Positions 27,569 through 36,692 of a stretch of DNA of 64,000 bases are shown here, one piece after another; the first letter of the stretch is position 1, and each line of letters starts with the position of its first letter. This stretch comes from Lewinellaceae bacterium. Lineage in GTDB: Bacteria; Bacteroidota; Bacteroidia; Chitinophagales; Saprospiraceae. The translations under genes were made by a program, and so were the position numbers. The stretch is from NCBI GenBank assembly GCA_020636445.1, contig JACJXV010000009.1:1-64000 (forward strand). Direction: 5' to 3'. Below the pieces are notes generated by a model. That model was not told the DNA's origin, did not search any database, and was given only the letters and a program-made list of their open reading frames with translations.

Positions 27569-29767
27569 TTAAAGTAATGGAGCTATTACCAGCGCAACAA
27601 CTGACATCAACTTCAACAGGATGTTAAGCGAAGGACCAGAGGTATCCTTGAAAGGATCCCCAACGGTGTCACCTACAACGGCAGCCTTATGTGGGTCAGA
27701 ACCTTTGTAGTACATCTTTCCGTCGATTTCGACACCTTCCTCGAACATTTTCTTGGCATTATCCCATGCACCCCCAGCATTGGACTGGAAGATTGCCATG
27801 ACTACACCCGAAACCGTTACACCGGCGAGGAGTCCACCGAGCATTTCGGCGCCACCTACAAAGCCGATTAAAACCGGAGCAGCAACAGCCAATAAGCCGG
27901 GAACAACCATTTCGCGAATAGCGGCTTTCGTAGAGATTTCTACACACTTGCCATATTCAGCAGAACCATCAGCGGCATCGAAGGTATTGCGATCCGCATC
28001 GTTCCAGCTATTCATTTCTTTGCCATCGTTGCGTCGCATTACTTCAAGAGCTGCGTGCAGGGCAGGAATTTCGGCAAACTGGCGACGTACTTCCTTAATC
28101 ATCGCCATTGCTGCGCGACCTACGGCCTGCATGGCCAATGCCGAGAAAAGCATCGGTAACATACCACCAATGAACAAACCAGCCATTACCGTTGGCTTGG
28201 ACACGTCAATGGAAGTGATTTTCGCGGTAGTCATGAAGGCACCAAACAACGCCAGTGCAGTCAATGCAGCAGAGCCAATGGCAAATCCTTTTCCAATAGC
28301 GGCAGTCGTGTTTCCTACGGCATCCAGCTTGTCGGTACGGTGGCGTACTTCTTTGGGCAGTTCACCCATTTCAGCAATACCCCCGGCGTTGTCAGAGATA
28401 GGACCGTAAGCATCCACAGCTAGCTGAATACCTGTGTTGGAAAGCATCCCAACAGCAGCGATGGCAATACCGTATAACCCACCGAAGTGGAAAGCTCCGA
28501 TGATCGAAGCTGCAATGATCAGAATTGGAATAGCGGTAGAGATCATCCCCATACCCAAACCAGCAATGATGTTGGTGGCTACGCCAGTGCCCGATTGCTT
28601 AACAATCGAACGGACCGGGTAGGTACCCGTACCGGTGAAGTATTCGGTTACCAGACCAATAAGTAAACCCGCTACCAAACCAATAATGGTGGCGAAGAAA
28701 ATACCATTAGCACTCATCTCCCGCATGATGGCATTGCCAGCAGCATCGCGGTACAGCAGGTCTTCGTAAACCCACTGGCTGGGCAACATCCGGGCGATAA
28801 TAAAGTAGGATAAGATCACCATGACCAGGGAAGAGCCAAATTCACCAATGTTCAGGGCGCGTTGTGGGTTGCCGCCTTCTTTGACCCGTACGAAGAACGT
28901 ACCGACAATGGACGTAACAATCCCAACACCGGCCAGTACCAGTGGCAGTAAAATTGCATTGAGTCCGTTGAACTCATTGGTTAGTTCAAACCCGGTTGCT
29001 CCGATGAACGCAGCACCGAGAACCATGGTACCAATGATAGAACCTACGTAGGATTCGAACAAGTCGGCACCCATGCCGGCAACATCACCCACGTTATCAC
29101 CCACGTTGTCGGCAATGGTTGCAGGATTAAGTGGGTGGTCTTCCGGAATGCCAGCTTCTACCTTACCCACAAGGTCAGCACCTACGTCGGCAGCTTTGGT
29201 ATAGATACCACCACCTACCCGGGCAAAGAGGGCAATTGAAGAGGCACCAAAAGAGAAACCCGTGATAACGGTGATCACTTTGGCAATGTCCCAACCCATA
29301 TTGGAGTAAAACAAAAACAAACCACCCAGACCAAGAACGCCCAGGCCAACTACACCCAGACCCATAACGGAGCCACCGGCAAAGGCAACTTCCAGAGCTT
29401 TTCCCAGGCTGGTACGAGCAGCATTGGTGGTGCGAACGTTAGCTTTAGTAGCTACGCGCATACCCAAGTAGCCAGCGAGTGCTGAACAGCCTGCACCAAC
29501 AATGAACGATAAGGCAATAAGTGGTGAGGATTCTGGTTCGGCATTACCGCTTACGGCCAACAAAATGGCAACGGCAGCCACAAAGATGGCCAGAACCTTG
29601 TACTCAGCCTTGAGGAAGGCCATGGCGCCCTCGGCAATGTTTTTGGCTATTTTGGCCATCCGTTCGGTGCCAACTTCCTGCTTGGAAATCCAGGAGGTAC
29701 GCCAAAACGTATAAAGCAGCGCCAGCACACCAAAGGCGGGGATGACGTAGATAATCGTTTGACCCAT
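27569..29767 (-). CDS. hppA: Membrane-bound K+-dependent pyrophosphatase
   Basis: 732 residues with about 16 membrane segments. Substrate-site motifs are DVGADLVGKVEAGIPEDHP and ADNVGDNVGDVAGMGADLFE, with the further acidic motifs SDNAGGIAEM and GGAWDNAKKMFEEG near the end. The segment GNTTAAIGKGFA carries Ala-Ala where K+-independent enzymes have Lys, so this is a K+-dependent type. It couples PPi hydrolysis to outward pumping of H+ or Na+; which ion cannot be decided by eye. Single gene with its own promoter and terminator. Confidence 0.95.
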   Translation of the reverse strand: MGQTIIYVIPAFGVLALLYTFWRTSWISKQEVGTERMAKIAKNIAEGAMAFLKAEYKVLAIFVAAVAILLAVSGNAEPESSPLIALSFIVGAGCSALAGYLGMRVATKANVRTTNAARTSLGKALEVAFAGGSVMGLGVVGLGVLGLGGLFLFYSNMGWDIAKVITVITGFSFGASSIALFARVGGGIYTKAADVGADLVGKVEAGIPEDHPLNPATIADNVGDNVGDVAGMGADLFESYVGSIIGTMVLGAAFIGATGFELTNEFNGLNAILLPLVLAGVGIVTSIVGTFFVRVKEGGNPQRALNIGEFGSSLVMVILSYFIIARMLPSQWVYEDLLYRDAAGNAIMREMSANGIFFATIIGLVAGLLIGLVTEYFTGTGTYPVRSIVKQSGTGVATNIIAGLGMGMISTAIPILIIAASIIGAFHFGGLYGIAIAAVGMLSNTGIQLAVDAYGPISDNAGGIAEMGELPKEVRHRTDKLDAVGNTTAAIGKGFAIGSAALTALALFGAFMTTAKITSIDVSKPTVMAGLFIGGMLPMLFSALAMQAVGRAAMAMIKEVRRQFAEIPALHAALEVMRRNDGKEMNSWNDADRNTFDAADGSAEYGKCVEISTKAAIREMVVPGLLAVAAPVLIGFVGGAEMLGGLLAGVTVSGVVMAIFQSNAGGAWDNAKKMFEEGVEIDGKMYYKGSDPHKAAVVGDTVGDPFKDTSGPSLNILLKLMSVVALVIAPLL

Positions 29768-29854
29768 GTTTTACGTGTTTATACTTTGGAATATTGGATG
29801 TTATGGGAATTACAGCTCGAGCCTGGCCCGGGCTACGTTTCCTTTAATGAGGGG

Positions 29855-29885
29855 CAAAACTAAGGCAAATTTGCCGATTGTCCAA
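29855..29885 (-). promoter_or_regulatory. Bacteroidota-type promoter of hppA
   Basis: In minus-strand sense TTG (29883-29885) is followed after 20 nt by TAGTTTTG (29855-29862), fitting TTTG-N19-TAnnTTTG. It lies about 90 bp before the hppA start codon. Confidence 0.5.
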
Positions 29886-29938
29886 CAAAACCCTTTGCAG
29901 GAAGTGTTTTATATGGGTCCGTTGGTAAAGATATTGGA

Positions 29939-30517
29939 CTATTGGTCTAACCAACGGGTTTTCTCGGCTATTGAATGCCGCTTTCCAGGCAGGGCAGGGC
30001 TCTGGTGATGCCCGAGATAGAATAAGCCTAAACAGCGTTCTCCGGGGCCTAATTCCAGGAAATCATCGGCTTGCAGTATGGTGGCGGGTGTGCTCCAATA
30101 GCTCCCCAGCCCATATGCGGTACAAGTTAACCACATATTCTGCACAGCACAGGATACTGCGGCAATTTCCTCCCACTCAGGGACTTGCTCTTGCGGGTCG
30201 CGTTGCATACAGATGGCGATGACGTAAGCTGCCCGCAAGGGGTTTTGCTGCGTTTTGCGGTATTTTACCTCGGAAAATTGTTCGGGTGGAGTAGCCAACC
30301 GGTATTGCTCTGCCAGATAATCAGCCAGGCGTTGTCGGGCGGCACCATTGAATACCTTGAAACGCCAGGGTTCGGTAAGCCGGTGCGTAGGGGCCCAATT
30401 CGCATTCTCAAGGATTTCCTCCACAATTTCTTTGGCAACGGGCTGATCGGTATACGTGGCTGGGAAGATAGCACGCCGTTGGCGAATGAGTTCCCGCAGG
30501 GATGATGGAGATAACAT
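29939..30517 (-). CDS. Nitroreductase family protein
   Basis: 192 residues. The FMN-binding start is RELIRQRRAIFPATYTDQPVAKEIVEEILENANWAPTHRLTEPWRFKVF split over the usual block, and the middle shows AAVSCAVQNMWLTCTAYGLGSYWSTPA. The C-terminal CLGLFYLGHH segment is typical of the YdjA/TdsD-like short nitroreductases. It reduces nitro compounds or quinone-like substrates with NAD(P)H; the natural substrate is unknown. Upstream of hppA on the same strand with about 170 bp between them; divergent from the DtxR-like regulator. Confidence 0.85.
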   Translation of the reverse strand: MLSPSSLRELIRQRRAIFPATYTDQPVAKEIVEEILENANWAPTHRLTEPWRFKVFNGAARQRLADYLAEQYRLATPPEQFSEVKYRKTQQNPLRAAYVIAICMQRDPQEQVPEWEEIAAVSCAVQNMWLTCTAYGLGSYWSTPATILQADDFLELGPGERCLGLFYLGHHQSPALPGKRHSIAEKTRWLDQ

Positions 30518-30803
30518 GAAAACATATTTAACCGTAAAGATAGAACTGAAAGTTACAAATGAAAACGGGGGCTGCTGTTTTCCGCTTGGAAGTATCCCAT
30601 AAATAATGTGTTTTTTTATCCAGGGAGGGGCATGCGAGAAGTTAGCCCGGGTCCGGAGAATTTGTTGCGATTGCTCAAATTTCTCCAGGATCAGCGAGTC
30701 TTTTGTACCTTTATGCTGCTAGGGAATACTCGAAGTGGTTGCCTTTGTTGAGGAACCTTACTTTGGGGATAGCCAGGTTAATCGTTAGGTACCAGCGTAT
30801 TTT

Positions 30804-31469
30804 ATGGAGCATATTTCTCATACAGAAGAAAACTATCTCAAAGCTATCTTTAAAATTTCAGAGGATAGTAATACCACTGCCGGAACGAATAGTATCGCCC
30901 AGCAACTGAACACCAGTGCTGCTTCCGTAACGGATATGATCAAGCGTCTTTCGGAGAAAGGCTTGATTCATTATGAACGCTACCGGGGGGTAACCCTGAC
31001 CGATGAGGGGCTTCGGTTGGCTACACATTTGGTGCGCAAGCATCGGCTATGGGAAGTTTTTTTAGTAGAAAAGCTGGGTTTCTCTTGGGACGAAGTGCAC
31101 GATATTGCCGAACAGCTCGAACATATTAAATCACTGGAACTGGTCGAACGGCTTGATGAGTATCTCGCACATCCGAAATTTGACCCTCACGGAGACCCTA
31201 TTCCCGATGCGCAAGGAAATTTTACGTTTCGCAAGCAAATCCCCCTGGCTGAACTAAGCGCGGGTGACCACGGAGTGATTGTCGGCGTGCAGGATCATGC
31301 GCCTGCTTTTTTACAATATTTGGATCGCCTTACCCTTACCTTGGGAACGGAACTCCAGGTGCTTGAGCGGCATGACTACGACCAGTCGATGCAGGTGCGC
31401 TTAAATGGAACCCAGGAATTGACCCTCTCGCAGAAGGTGTGTATGCACCTTTTTGTCCAAAAACGATAA
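30804..31469 (+). CDS. DtxR/MntR family metal-dependent transcriptional regulator
   Basis: 221 residues. An N-terminal winged helix (HTEENYLKAIFKISED, TNSIAQQLNTSAASVTDMIKRLSEKGLIHYERYRGVTLT) is followed by the metal-binding dimerisation domain (HRLWEVFLVEKLGFSWDEVHDIAEQLEHI) and a C-terminal FeoA/SH3-like domain (PLAELSAGDHGVIVGVQD). The ligand pattern suggests Mn or Fe sensing and repression of a metal transporter, but no such transporter is in the window. It converges with the M50 protease gene with 19 bp between the stops. Confidence 0.9.
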   Translation: MEHISHTEENYLKAIFKISEDSNTTAGTNSIAQQLNTSAASVTDMIKRLSEKGLIHYERYRGVTLTDEGLRLATHLVRKHRLWEVFLVEKLGFSWDEVHDIAEQLEHIKSLELVERLDEYLAHPKFDPHGDPIPDAQGNFTFRKQIPLAELSAGDHGVIVGVQDHAPAFLQYLDRLTLTLGTELQVLERHDYDQSMQVRLNGTQELTLSQKVCMHLFVQKR

Positions 31470-31488
31470 GACTTTATTGATTGCCTGC

Positions 31489-32658
31489 TCAGGCATTCGC
31501 GCGCCAGGGAAGCCATTGCTCAAACCGGCTGCGCTGACGTTGACGATCTTCCCGAATATGTGTATTCAGCGTCGCAACATCAAGGATACCCACCAGTTCG
31601 TGGTAAGCATTGAAGACAGGGACTGCTCCACCATCAATTGTTTGCAAGGTATGCAGGGCTGTTCGCAGCGTGTCTTCTGTAGTGAGTACTCGTGTTGGCG
31701 CAAGCATATAACGCTCCACCGCAACGGTAAAATCCTTGGCGCGGTAGGCTTCCCAAAGACGGGTTTCCGGGAGAATACCGACCAGGTTTTGCCAGTGATC
31801 AAAGACGAGGAAACTGCGTTCGGTACTGCTGCTAATTCGCAGAAATACGTCACCCATCAGGTTTTCCGGATAGAAGCGGGTGAATTGCCGGCGGACCAAC
31901 TGACTCACCAGCTGGTGGTCGAGCCGATCCTCGAGGCGTACCATGCGGTTCTCACCGGCAGCGGTAACAAATACAAACAAGCCGATGAAGGCATGCATGA
32001 AACTGGTTTGGGTGTAGACGGTGTATCCAATTAATAAAACCGCCAAGGCCTGCCCTACAAAGGCCGCAATGCGGGTGGCTTGCGTACGTCCAATACGGAT
32101 GGACAGCAAAGCGCGCAATACCCGTCCGCCGTCCATGGGGAAAGCAGGGATGAGGTTAAACAGGGCCAGCGTAATATTGAGCACTATCAACCCAAAAAAG
32201 AAATACAGCACAGGGGGTAGTTCCGGAAGAAAATAATTCCCGTTTGGGTTAAGCATGAAACCAACCAGGTTTTTGCGACTGATGGCATCAAGGGATAAAA
32301 GCAAGGGTAATAAAAGGGCGGCAATGACGACATTGACCATTGGCCCGGCCAGCGCGACAACTAGTTCTTGCTGGGGTTTTTCCGGTAGCCGGTCCAGGCG
32401 GGCGACCCCACCAATAGGGTAGAGGGTGATATCGCGGGTTTGGATGCCAAAGTACCTTGCGGTGAGGGCATGGCCAAACTCATGCAGGATGACACAGGTA
32501 AAGAGGGTGATGACAAAAAAGGCAGCCCACGCCGTACCAACAATTCCCCAGGATTGCGTAACGCCCAGATATATGATATATACAAAAATGAAGGCAAAGC
32601 TCCAGTGAAGTTGAACTGGAATTCGAAAAAGTGTAGCAATACGAAGGGATCCTTTCAT
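31489..32658 (-). CDS. Site-2 type M50 metalloprotease with CBS domains
   Basis: 389 residues. The zinc motif HEFGH is at residues 59-63 and the third ligand Asp176 in PAFPMDGGRV, both within membrane segments. After about residue 235 two CBS-type domains follow (VRRQFTRFYPENLMGDVFLRI, ERYMLAPTRVLTTEDTLRTALHTL, GGAVPVFNAYHELVGILD). The arrangement matches the SpoIVFB-like group in which CBS domains sense adenine nucleotides. The substrate is likely a membrane-bound regulatory protein; it is not known here. Confidence 0.92.
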   Translation of the reverse strand: MKGSLRIATLFRIPVQLHWSFAFIFVYIIYLGVTQSWGIVGTAWAAFFVITLFTCVILHEFGHALTARYFGIQTRDITLYPIGGVARLDRLPEKPQQELVVALAGPMVNVVIAALLLPLLLSLDAISRKNLVGFMLNPNGNYFLPELPPVLYFFFGLIVLNITLALFNLIPAFPMDGGRVLRALLSIRIGRTQATRIAAFVGQALAVLLIGYTVYTQTSFMHAFIGLFVFVTAAGENRMVRLEDRLDHQLVSQLVRRQFTRFYPENLMGDVFLRISSSTERSFLVFDHWQNLVGILPETRLWEAYRAKDFTVAVERYMLAPTRVLTTEDTLRTALHTLQTIDGGAVPVFNAYHELVGILDVATLNTHIREDRQRQRSRFEQWLPWRANA

Positions 32659-32761
32659 ACAGAGTGCATAAGCCTGCCGATGGGTTAGCCACCAGGGAGT
32701 TTGTAAAAGTAAACGCTAATCGGCAACGGTAGTTGCACCGTTGCCGATTTTTGTGCTACGT

Positions 32762-33922
32762 TTATTGTGGCAGGTATAACGAACCTTTGAGGACATCGCG
32801 CGAAATAACAATGCGCTGCACCTCGGAAGTACCCTCATAAATCTGCGTGATTTTGGCATCACGCATGAGCCGCTCTACATGATATTCTTTAACGAATCCA
32901 TAGCCGCCATGAACCTGAACGGCCTCGACCGTATGTTTCATAGCTGTTTCTGAGGCAAAAAGTTTAGCCATGGCACTGGCTGCATTGTAATCAAGCCCCT
33001 GATCCTTCAGCCAGGCAGCCCGATATACCATCAGTTTGGCGGCTTCTATGTCGAGCGCCATATTAGCCAGTTTGAAGGCAATCGCCTGGTGCTCACTAAT
33101 AGGCTTACCAAAAGCCTCGCGTTGTTTGGCGTAGTCGACTGATAACTCGTAAGCGCCTCCGGCAATGCCCAGCGCCTGGGCAGCAATGCCAATCCGGCCT
33201 CCTGCAAGCGTTTTCATCGCAAATTTGAAACCAAAACCATCTCCACCAATACGATTTTCTTTGGGAACTTTCACATCCGTATACATAATGGTATGGGTAT
33301 CGGAAGAGCGAATCCCTAATTTATCCTCCTTGGCACCGATGGAAACACCATCCCAGCTCGATTCAACGATAAAGGCATTGATGCCGTGGTGTCCTTTTTC
33401 CGGGTACGTTTGTGCCATAACGAGGTGTACCTTGGAGGTCCCACCATTGGTAATCCAGTTTTTGGTACCATTAATAAGATAATGGTCACCCATGTCTACG
33501 GCCGTGGTCCGCTGGTGGGTAGCGTCACTACCCGCTTCAGGCTCGGAAAGGCAGAAAGAGCCAATCCACTCTCCGGTGGCTAGTTTGGGCAGGTATTTTG
33601 CTTTCTGTTCTTCACTGCCATACGTTTCCAGTCCCCAGCAAATCAGTGAATTATTTACGGACATGATGACTGAGCAGGAATTATCAACTTTGGAAATTTC
33701 TTCCATCGCCAGCACGTAGGCAAGGGTATCCATGCCACCACCGCCGTATTCCGGAGATACCATCATGCCAAGGAACCCCAATTCCCCCATTCGGCGAACT
33801 TGTTCATAAGGATAACTCATCGTAGCGTCACGTTCAATAACGCCAGGCTTAAGTTCTTTTTGGGCAAATTCACGGGCAGCTTCCTGTACGGCTAAATGTT
33901 CTTCCGACAACTGGAAAGTCAT
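32762..33922 (-). CDS. Acyl-CoA dehydrogenase (short/medium chain)
   Basis: 386 residues, full length. Recognisable blocks are GFLGMMVSPEYGGGGMDTLAYVLAMEEI, FCLSEPEAGSDA (FAD and substrate contact), KNWITNGGT, GGRIGIAAQALGIA and QVHGGYGFVKEYHVERLMRDAKITQIYEGTSEVQR divided over the standard C-terminal half. The catalytic base is the Glu in QIYEGTSE, as in short-chain (butyryl-CoA) dehydrogenases. It is an FAD-dependent beta-oxidation step passing electrons to ETF. It stands alone; no ETF or thiolase genes are adjacent. Confidence 0.95.
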   Translation of the reverse strand: MTFQLSEEHLAVQEAAREFAQKELKPGVIERDATMSYPYEQVRRMGELGFLGMMVSPEYGGGGMDTLAYVLAMEEISKVDNSCSVIMSVNNSLICWGLETYGSEEQKAKYLPKLATGEWIGSFCLSEPEAGSDATHQRTTAVDMGDHYLINGTKNWITNGGTSKVHLVMAQTYPEKGHHGINAFIVESSWDGVSIGAKEDKLGIRSSDTHTIMYTDVKVPKENRIGGDGFGFKFAMKTLAGGRIGIAAQALGIAGGAYELSVDYAKQREAFGKPISEHQAIAFKLANMALDIEAAKLMVYRAAWLKDQGLDYNAASAMAKLFASETAMKHTVEAVQVHGGYGFVKEYHVERLMRDAKITQIYEGTSEVQRIVISRDVLKGSLYLPQ

Positions 33923-34136
33923 AGTGTATTGGTTTTATTTGGAGAAAAAATGTACTCTTTTTCGAGTAGCGAAATTACGCTAAATCATACAGAAAGGGAA
34001 ACGCCTTTCGTGTTTTTAGCCATAAAACGACAATCGGCACCTAATGCAGAGCGCCCGTGATGCAAGACAGGGGTAGTGATACCTGCGGTGCTGCAAGCAT
34101 TTTCAGAAGAACCTGGGTTTTCGGTTGGAATTGCCC

Positions 34137-34448
34137 TTAGGCTTGATCGATAACCTCCAGTAAGGAGCGGAAGGCCACGTATCGGTTGCCAAAGCGCTCG
34201 CGGTAATCCTGTTGCAGCGCTGGGGCATCCTCCTGCTGGTAGCGCTGGAAGGTTTCAAGGTCCGGACAATAGTACTGGGTGGCGTAAGTTGGGCCATCTA
34301 CTTCTTCCTCGCCAAGCATCCGGCACAGGCGGTAGTCCTGGAATTTGCCGGTAGCCATTACCTGGGGAATATGTACCATAACCATCCATTCCAGCCATTC
34401 ATCTACGAGCGAGGGTTCGATTTTTACGGTTACATTGTAGAGCAGCAT
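34137..34448 (-). CDS. DUF4286 family protein
   Basis: 103 residues. MLLYNVTVKIEPSLVDEWLEWMVMVHIPQVMATGKF and TYATQYYCPDLETFQRYQQEDAPALQQ match the DUF4286 pattern, a small ferredoxin-like (dimeric alpha-beta barrel) fold widespread in Bacteroidota. Biochemical function unknown. It follows murA by about 20 bp on the same strand, so it is probably the last gene of the murA unit. Confidence 0.85.
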   Translation of the reverse strand: MLLYNVTVKIEPSLVDEWLEWMVMVHIPQVMATGKFQDYRLCRMLGEEEVDGPTYATQYYCPDLETFQRYQQEDAPALQQDYRERFGNRYVAFRSLLEVIDQA

Positions 34449-34471
34449 AGCATCTTTTTAAAGGTCAACAA

Positions 34472-35785
34472 TTAACAGCGCGTGATAGATGCTCCAAGGG
34501 CCCGCAAACGTTCGTCGATACGCTGATAGCCCCGGTCAATCTGATGGATATTGTGAATAAGACTACGGCCTTTCGCGGATAAAGCCGCAATTAGCAGGGC
34601 CACACCTGCGCGAATATCAGGGGAACTCATCTCAATACCCCGCAATTGGAAACGCCGGTCAAGGCCAATAACTGTTGCCCGGTGAGGGTCACACAGAATG
34701 ATCTGGGCACCCATGTCAATCAGTTTGTCGACAAAAAATAAGCGGCTCTCAAACATCTTCTGGTGAACCAGGACACTCCCTTTGGCCTGGGTGGCCACAA
34801 CGAGAATGATACTCATCAGGTCTGGAGTAAAGCCAGGCCATGGGGCATCATAAACCGTCATAATCGAGCCATCTATGAAGCTCTGGATTTCATAGGATTC
34901 CTGATAGGGAATAAAAATATCATCGCCCTGAAATTCAAGTTGAATACCCAGGCGTTCGAAAACGCGGGGGATCACGCCTAATTCATTGACAGCGGCATTT
35001 TTGATGGTCAGGGAAGACTGCGTCATGGCTGCCAGGCCAATAAAACTGCCGACCTCAATCATATCGGGAAGGATGCGGTGATCGGCTCCGCTCAACTGGT
35101 CAACGCCTTCAATGGTCAGAAGGTTGGAACCAATGCCTTGAATCTGGGCTCCCATTTTTACCAACAGGCGGCACAATTGCTGTACGTAGGGTTCGCAGGC
35201 GGCATTATAGATGGTTGTCGTTCCCTTGGCGAGTACTGCAGCCATGAGAACGTTAGCAGTTCCTGTGACCGAAATTTCATCCATCAGGATATGCGTCCCA
35301 ACAAGTTGTTCGGCGTGGATGTGGTAAATACTGCGATCCGTGTCGTAGGTAAAGGTAGCCCCAAGCATTTCCAGGCCCAGAAAATGGGTGTCCAGGCGTC
35401 GGCGCCCAATCTTGTCACCACCCGGTTTGGGAAGAAAGGCTATCCCAAAACGCCCCAGCAGGGGCCCAATCAGCATAACGGAACCCCGGATTCGACCCGC
35501 TTTGCGAAGAAATTCCTCGGAATGCAGAAAGTCCAGGTTGACCTGATCCGCCTGAAAGCGGTACGTGTCGGGAGTTACTGCCTGAACCCGTACCCCTAGC
35601 CCCTGGAGCAAATCAAGGAGTAGCTTTACATCCTGGATGTCGGGAATATTGGCAATAGTGACGGGATCGCTGGTGAGCAGGCAGGTGCACAGCACTTGCA
35701 GTGCTTCGTTTTTAGCCCCTTGCGGGGTAATTTCTCCAGATAGTGGTTGACCACCGATAACTTCGAAGGTATCCTGCTGAAGCAT
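34472..35785 (-). CDS. murA: UDP-N-acetylglucosamine 1-carboxyvinyltransferase
   Basis: 437 residues. It transfers enolpyruvate from PEP to UDP-GlcNAc, the first committed step of peptidoglycan synthesis, in the cytoplasm. Lys25-Asn26 in GEITPQGAKNEAL are the conserved substrate contacts. The active-site loop reads LPKPGGDKIGRRRLDTH, with Asp124 in place of the general-acid Cys (Cys115 in E. coli) that fosfomycin alkylates; enzymes with Asp there are insensitive to the drug. The same residue seems usual in Bacteroidota. It follows the DUF4290 gene. Confidence 0.97.
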   Translation of the reverse strand: MLQQDTFEVIGGQPLSGEITPQGAKNEALQVLCTCLLTSDPVTIANIPDIQDVKLLLDLLQGLGVRVQAVTPDTYRFQADQVNLDFLHSEEFLRKAGRIRGSVMLIGPLLGRFGIAFLPKPGGDKIGRRRLDTHFLGLEMLGATFTYDTDRSIYHIHAEQLVGTHILMDEISVTGTANVLMAAVLAKGTTTIYNAACEPYVQQLCRLLVKMGAQIQGIGSNLLTIEGVDQLSGADHRILPDMIEVGSFIGLAAMTQSSLTIKNAAVNELGVIPRVFERLGIQLEFQGDDIFIPYQESYEIQSFIDGSIMTVYDAPWPGFTPDLMSIILVVATQAKGSVLVHQKMFESRLFFVDKLIDMGAQIILCDPHRATVIGLDRRFQLRGIEMSSPDIRAGVALLIAALSAKGRSLIHNIHQIDRGYQRIDERLRALGASITRC

Positions 35786-35919
35786 GGCTTAAGTAACACT
35801 GAGTAGAATGAGGAAATCGCTTGAAAAACAAGTGATATACTATGTTTGGCAGCTATTATTTTTGCAGCTAATGGCTGCCAGACATAGAGCTGAAGAGGAA
35901 AAGCAGGTTGGTGTAACCT

Positions 35920-36672
35920 TTAGTTTCCTTTGCGTTTATTTTGATAGCGGGACCGACTTTTGTTTTTGCCGCTATTGCCACCACTTTGGTTGTACCCCTG
36001 GCGGTTTCCGCCACGGTTGTAATCCCCATTAGAATAGGATTTACCGCTTGGCCGGCGCCGATGTGAACTGGTGCTGGAGCTGTTATTAGGACCGCCTACA
36101 GGTGCCAGGTTTTCAATGGTAGCATTTTCGTCGAGGGTTAACTGGCCTTCTGAGAGCGCTTCAATATCCGATTTAATCACTTCATCGGTGATGAAATGAT
36201 CGCGATTCCAGGTTTTGTAAGCCAGCTTCATATAGGAAGCAATTGTATGAATGAACCCCAGGCGTTTCGGGCCAGGGGGCATTTCGAGGGCCTTGCGAAT
36301 GAGTACCTGAATATTATGACCGTAGTGCCGGTATTTCGCTTCATAAACGGGGTAGGGGATTTTTTCCGGCCGCTTGTGGGCATCTTCTGAACTGGGGTTG
36401 ATTCCTGCGGGTGGAGTTACCCGGAGGGCATAGTTCCCGATCCGCAAAGCATGCTTCCAAAGCTTTTCTTTGTAGTCATCCATATTGCGGCTTTGTGGAT
36501 TGATCTGCATCATCAGGTCAATAATCTTTTCCACATAAGCCTGCCGCAGGCGGTCATCTTCGACGTCCCGGGCGTATTCCAACATTTTCTGGATATTCCT
36601 ACCGTATTCTGCAATGATAATGTCCTCCTTTTCGGAGTTATATTCCATATCGATTTTCTCGTGTGTACTCAT
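35920..36672 (-). CDS. DUF4290 family protein
   Basis: 250 residues. The conserved part (residues 8-180) begins MEYNSEKEDIIIAEYGRNIQKMLEYA and includes IDLMMQINPQSR and KLWKHALRIGNYALRV and matches DUF4290, a helical family confined to Bacteroidota. The last 60 residues are low-complexity, rich in Ser, Gly, Asn, Arg and Tyr (GDYNRGGNRQGYNQSGGN, then KNKSRSRYQNKRK), like an RNA-binding or disordered tail. The gene sits between glmS and murA, a recurrent order that suggests a link to cell-envelope precursor synthesis, but no function is established. Confidence 0.85.
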   Translation of the reverse strand: MSTHEKIDMEYNSEKEDIIIAEYGRNIQKMLEYARDVEDDRLRQAYVEKIIDLMMQINPQSRNMDDYKEKLWKHALRIGNYALRVTPPAGINPSSEDAHKRPEKIPYPVYEAKYRHYGHNIQVLIRKALEMPPGPKRLGFIHTIASYMKLAYKTWNRDHFITDEVIKSDIEALSEGQLTLDENATIENLAPVGGPNNSSSTSSHRRRPSGKSYSNGDYNRGGNRQGYNQSGGNSGKNKSRSRYQNKRKGN

Positions 36673-36692
36673 GCGTAATTCAATTAAAAAAA

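Noticed and set aside
27753..28409. 218-residue plus-strand frame opposite hppA
   Set aside because: It is the antisense shadow of the well-supported pyrophosphatase gene and its protein is low-complexity without a family match. The same holds for 28821-29051.
31453..32034. 193-residue plus-strand frame overlapping the M50 protease gene
   Set aside because: Antisense to a clear protease gene and overlapping the end of the DtxR-like gene in another frame.
35078..35599. 173-residue plus-strand frame opposite murA
   Set aside because: Antisense shadow; murA motifs are unambiguous on the other strand.
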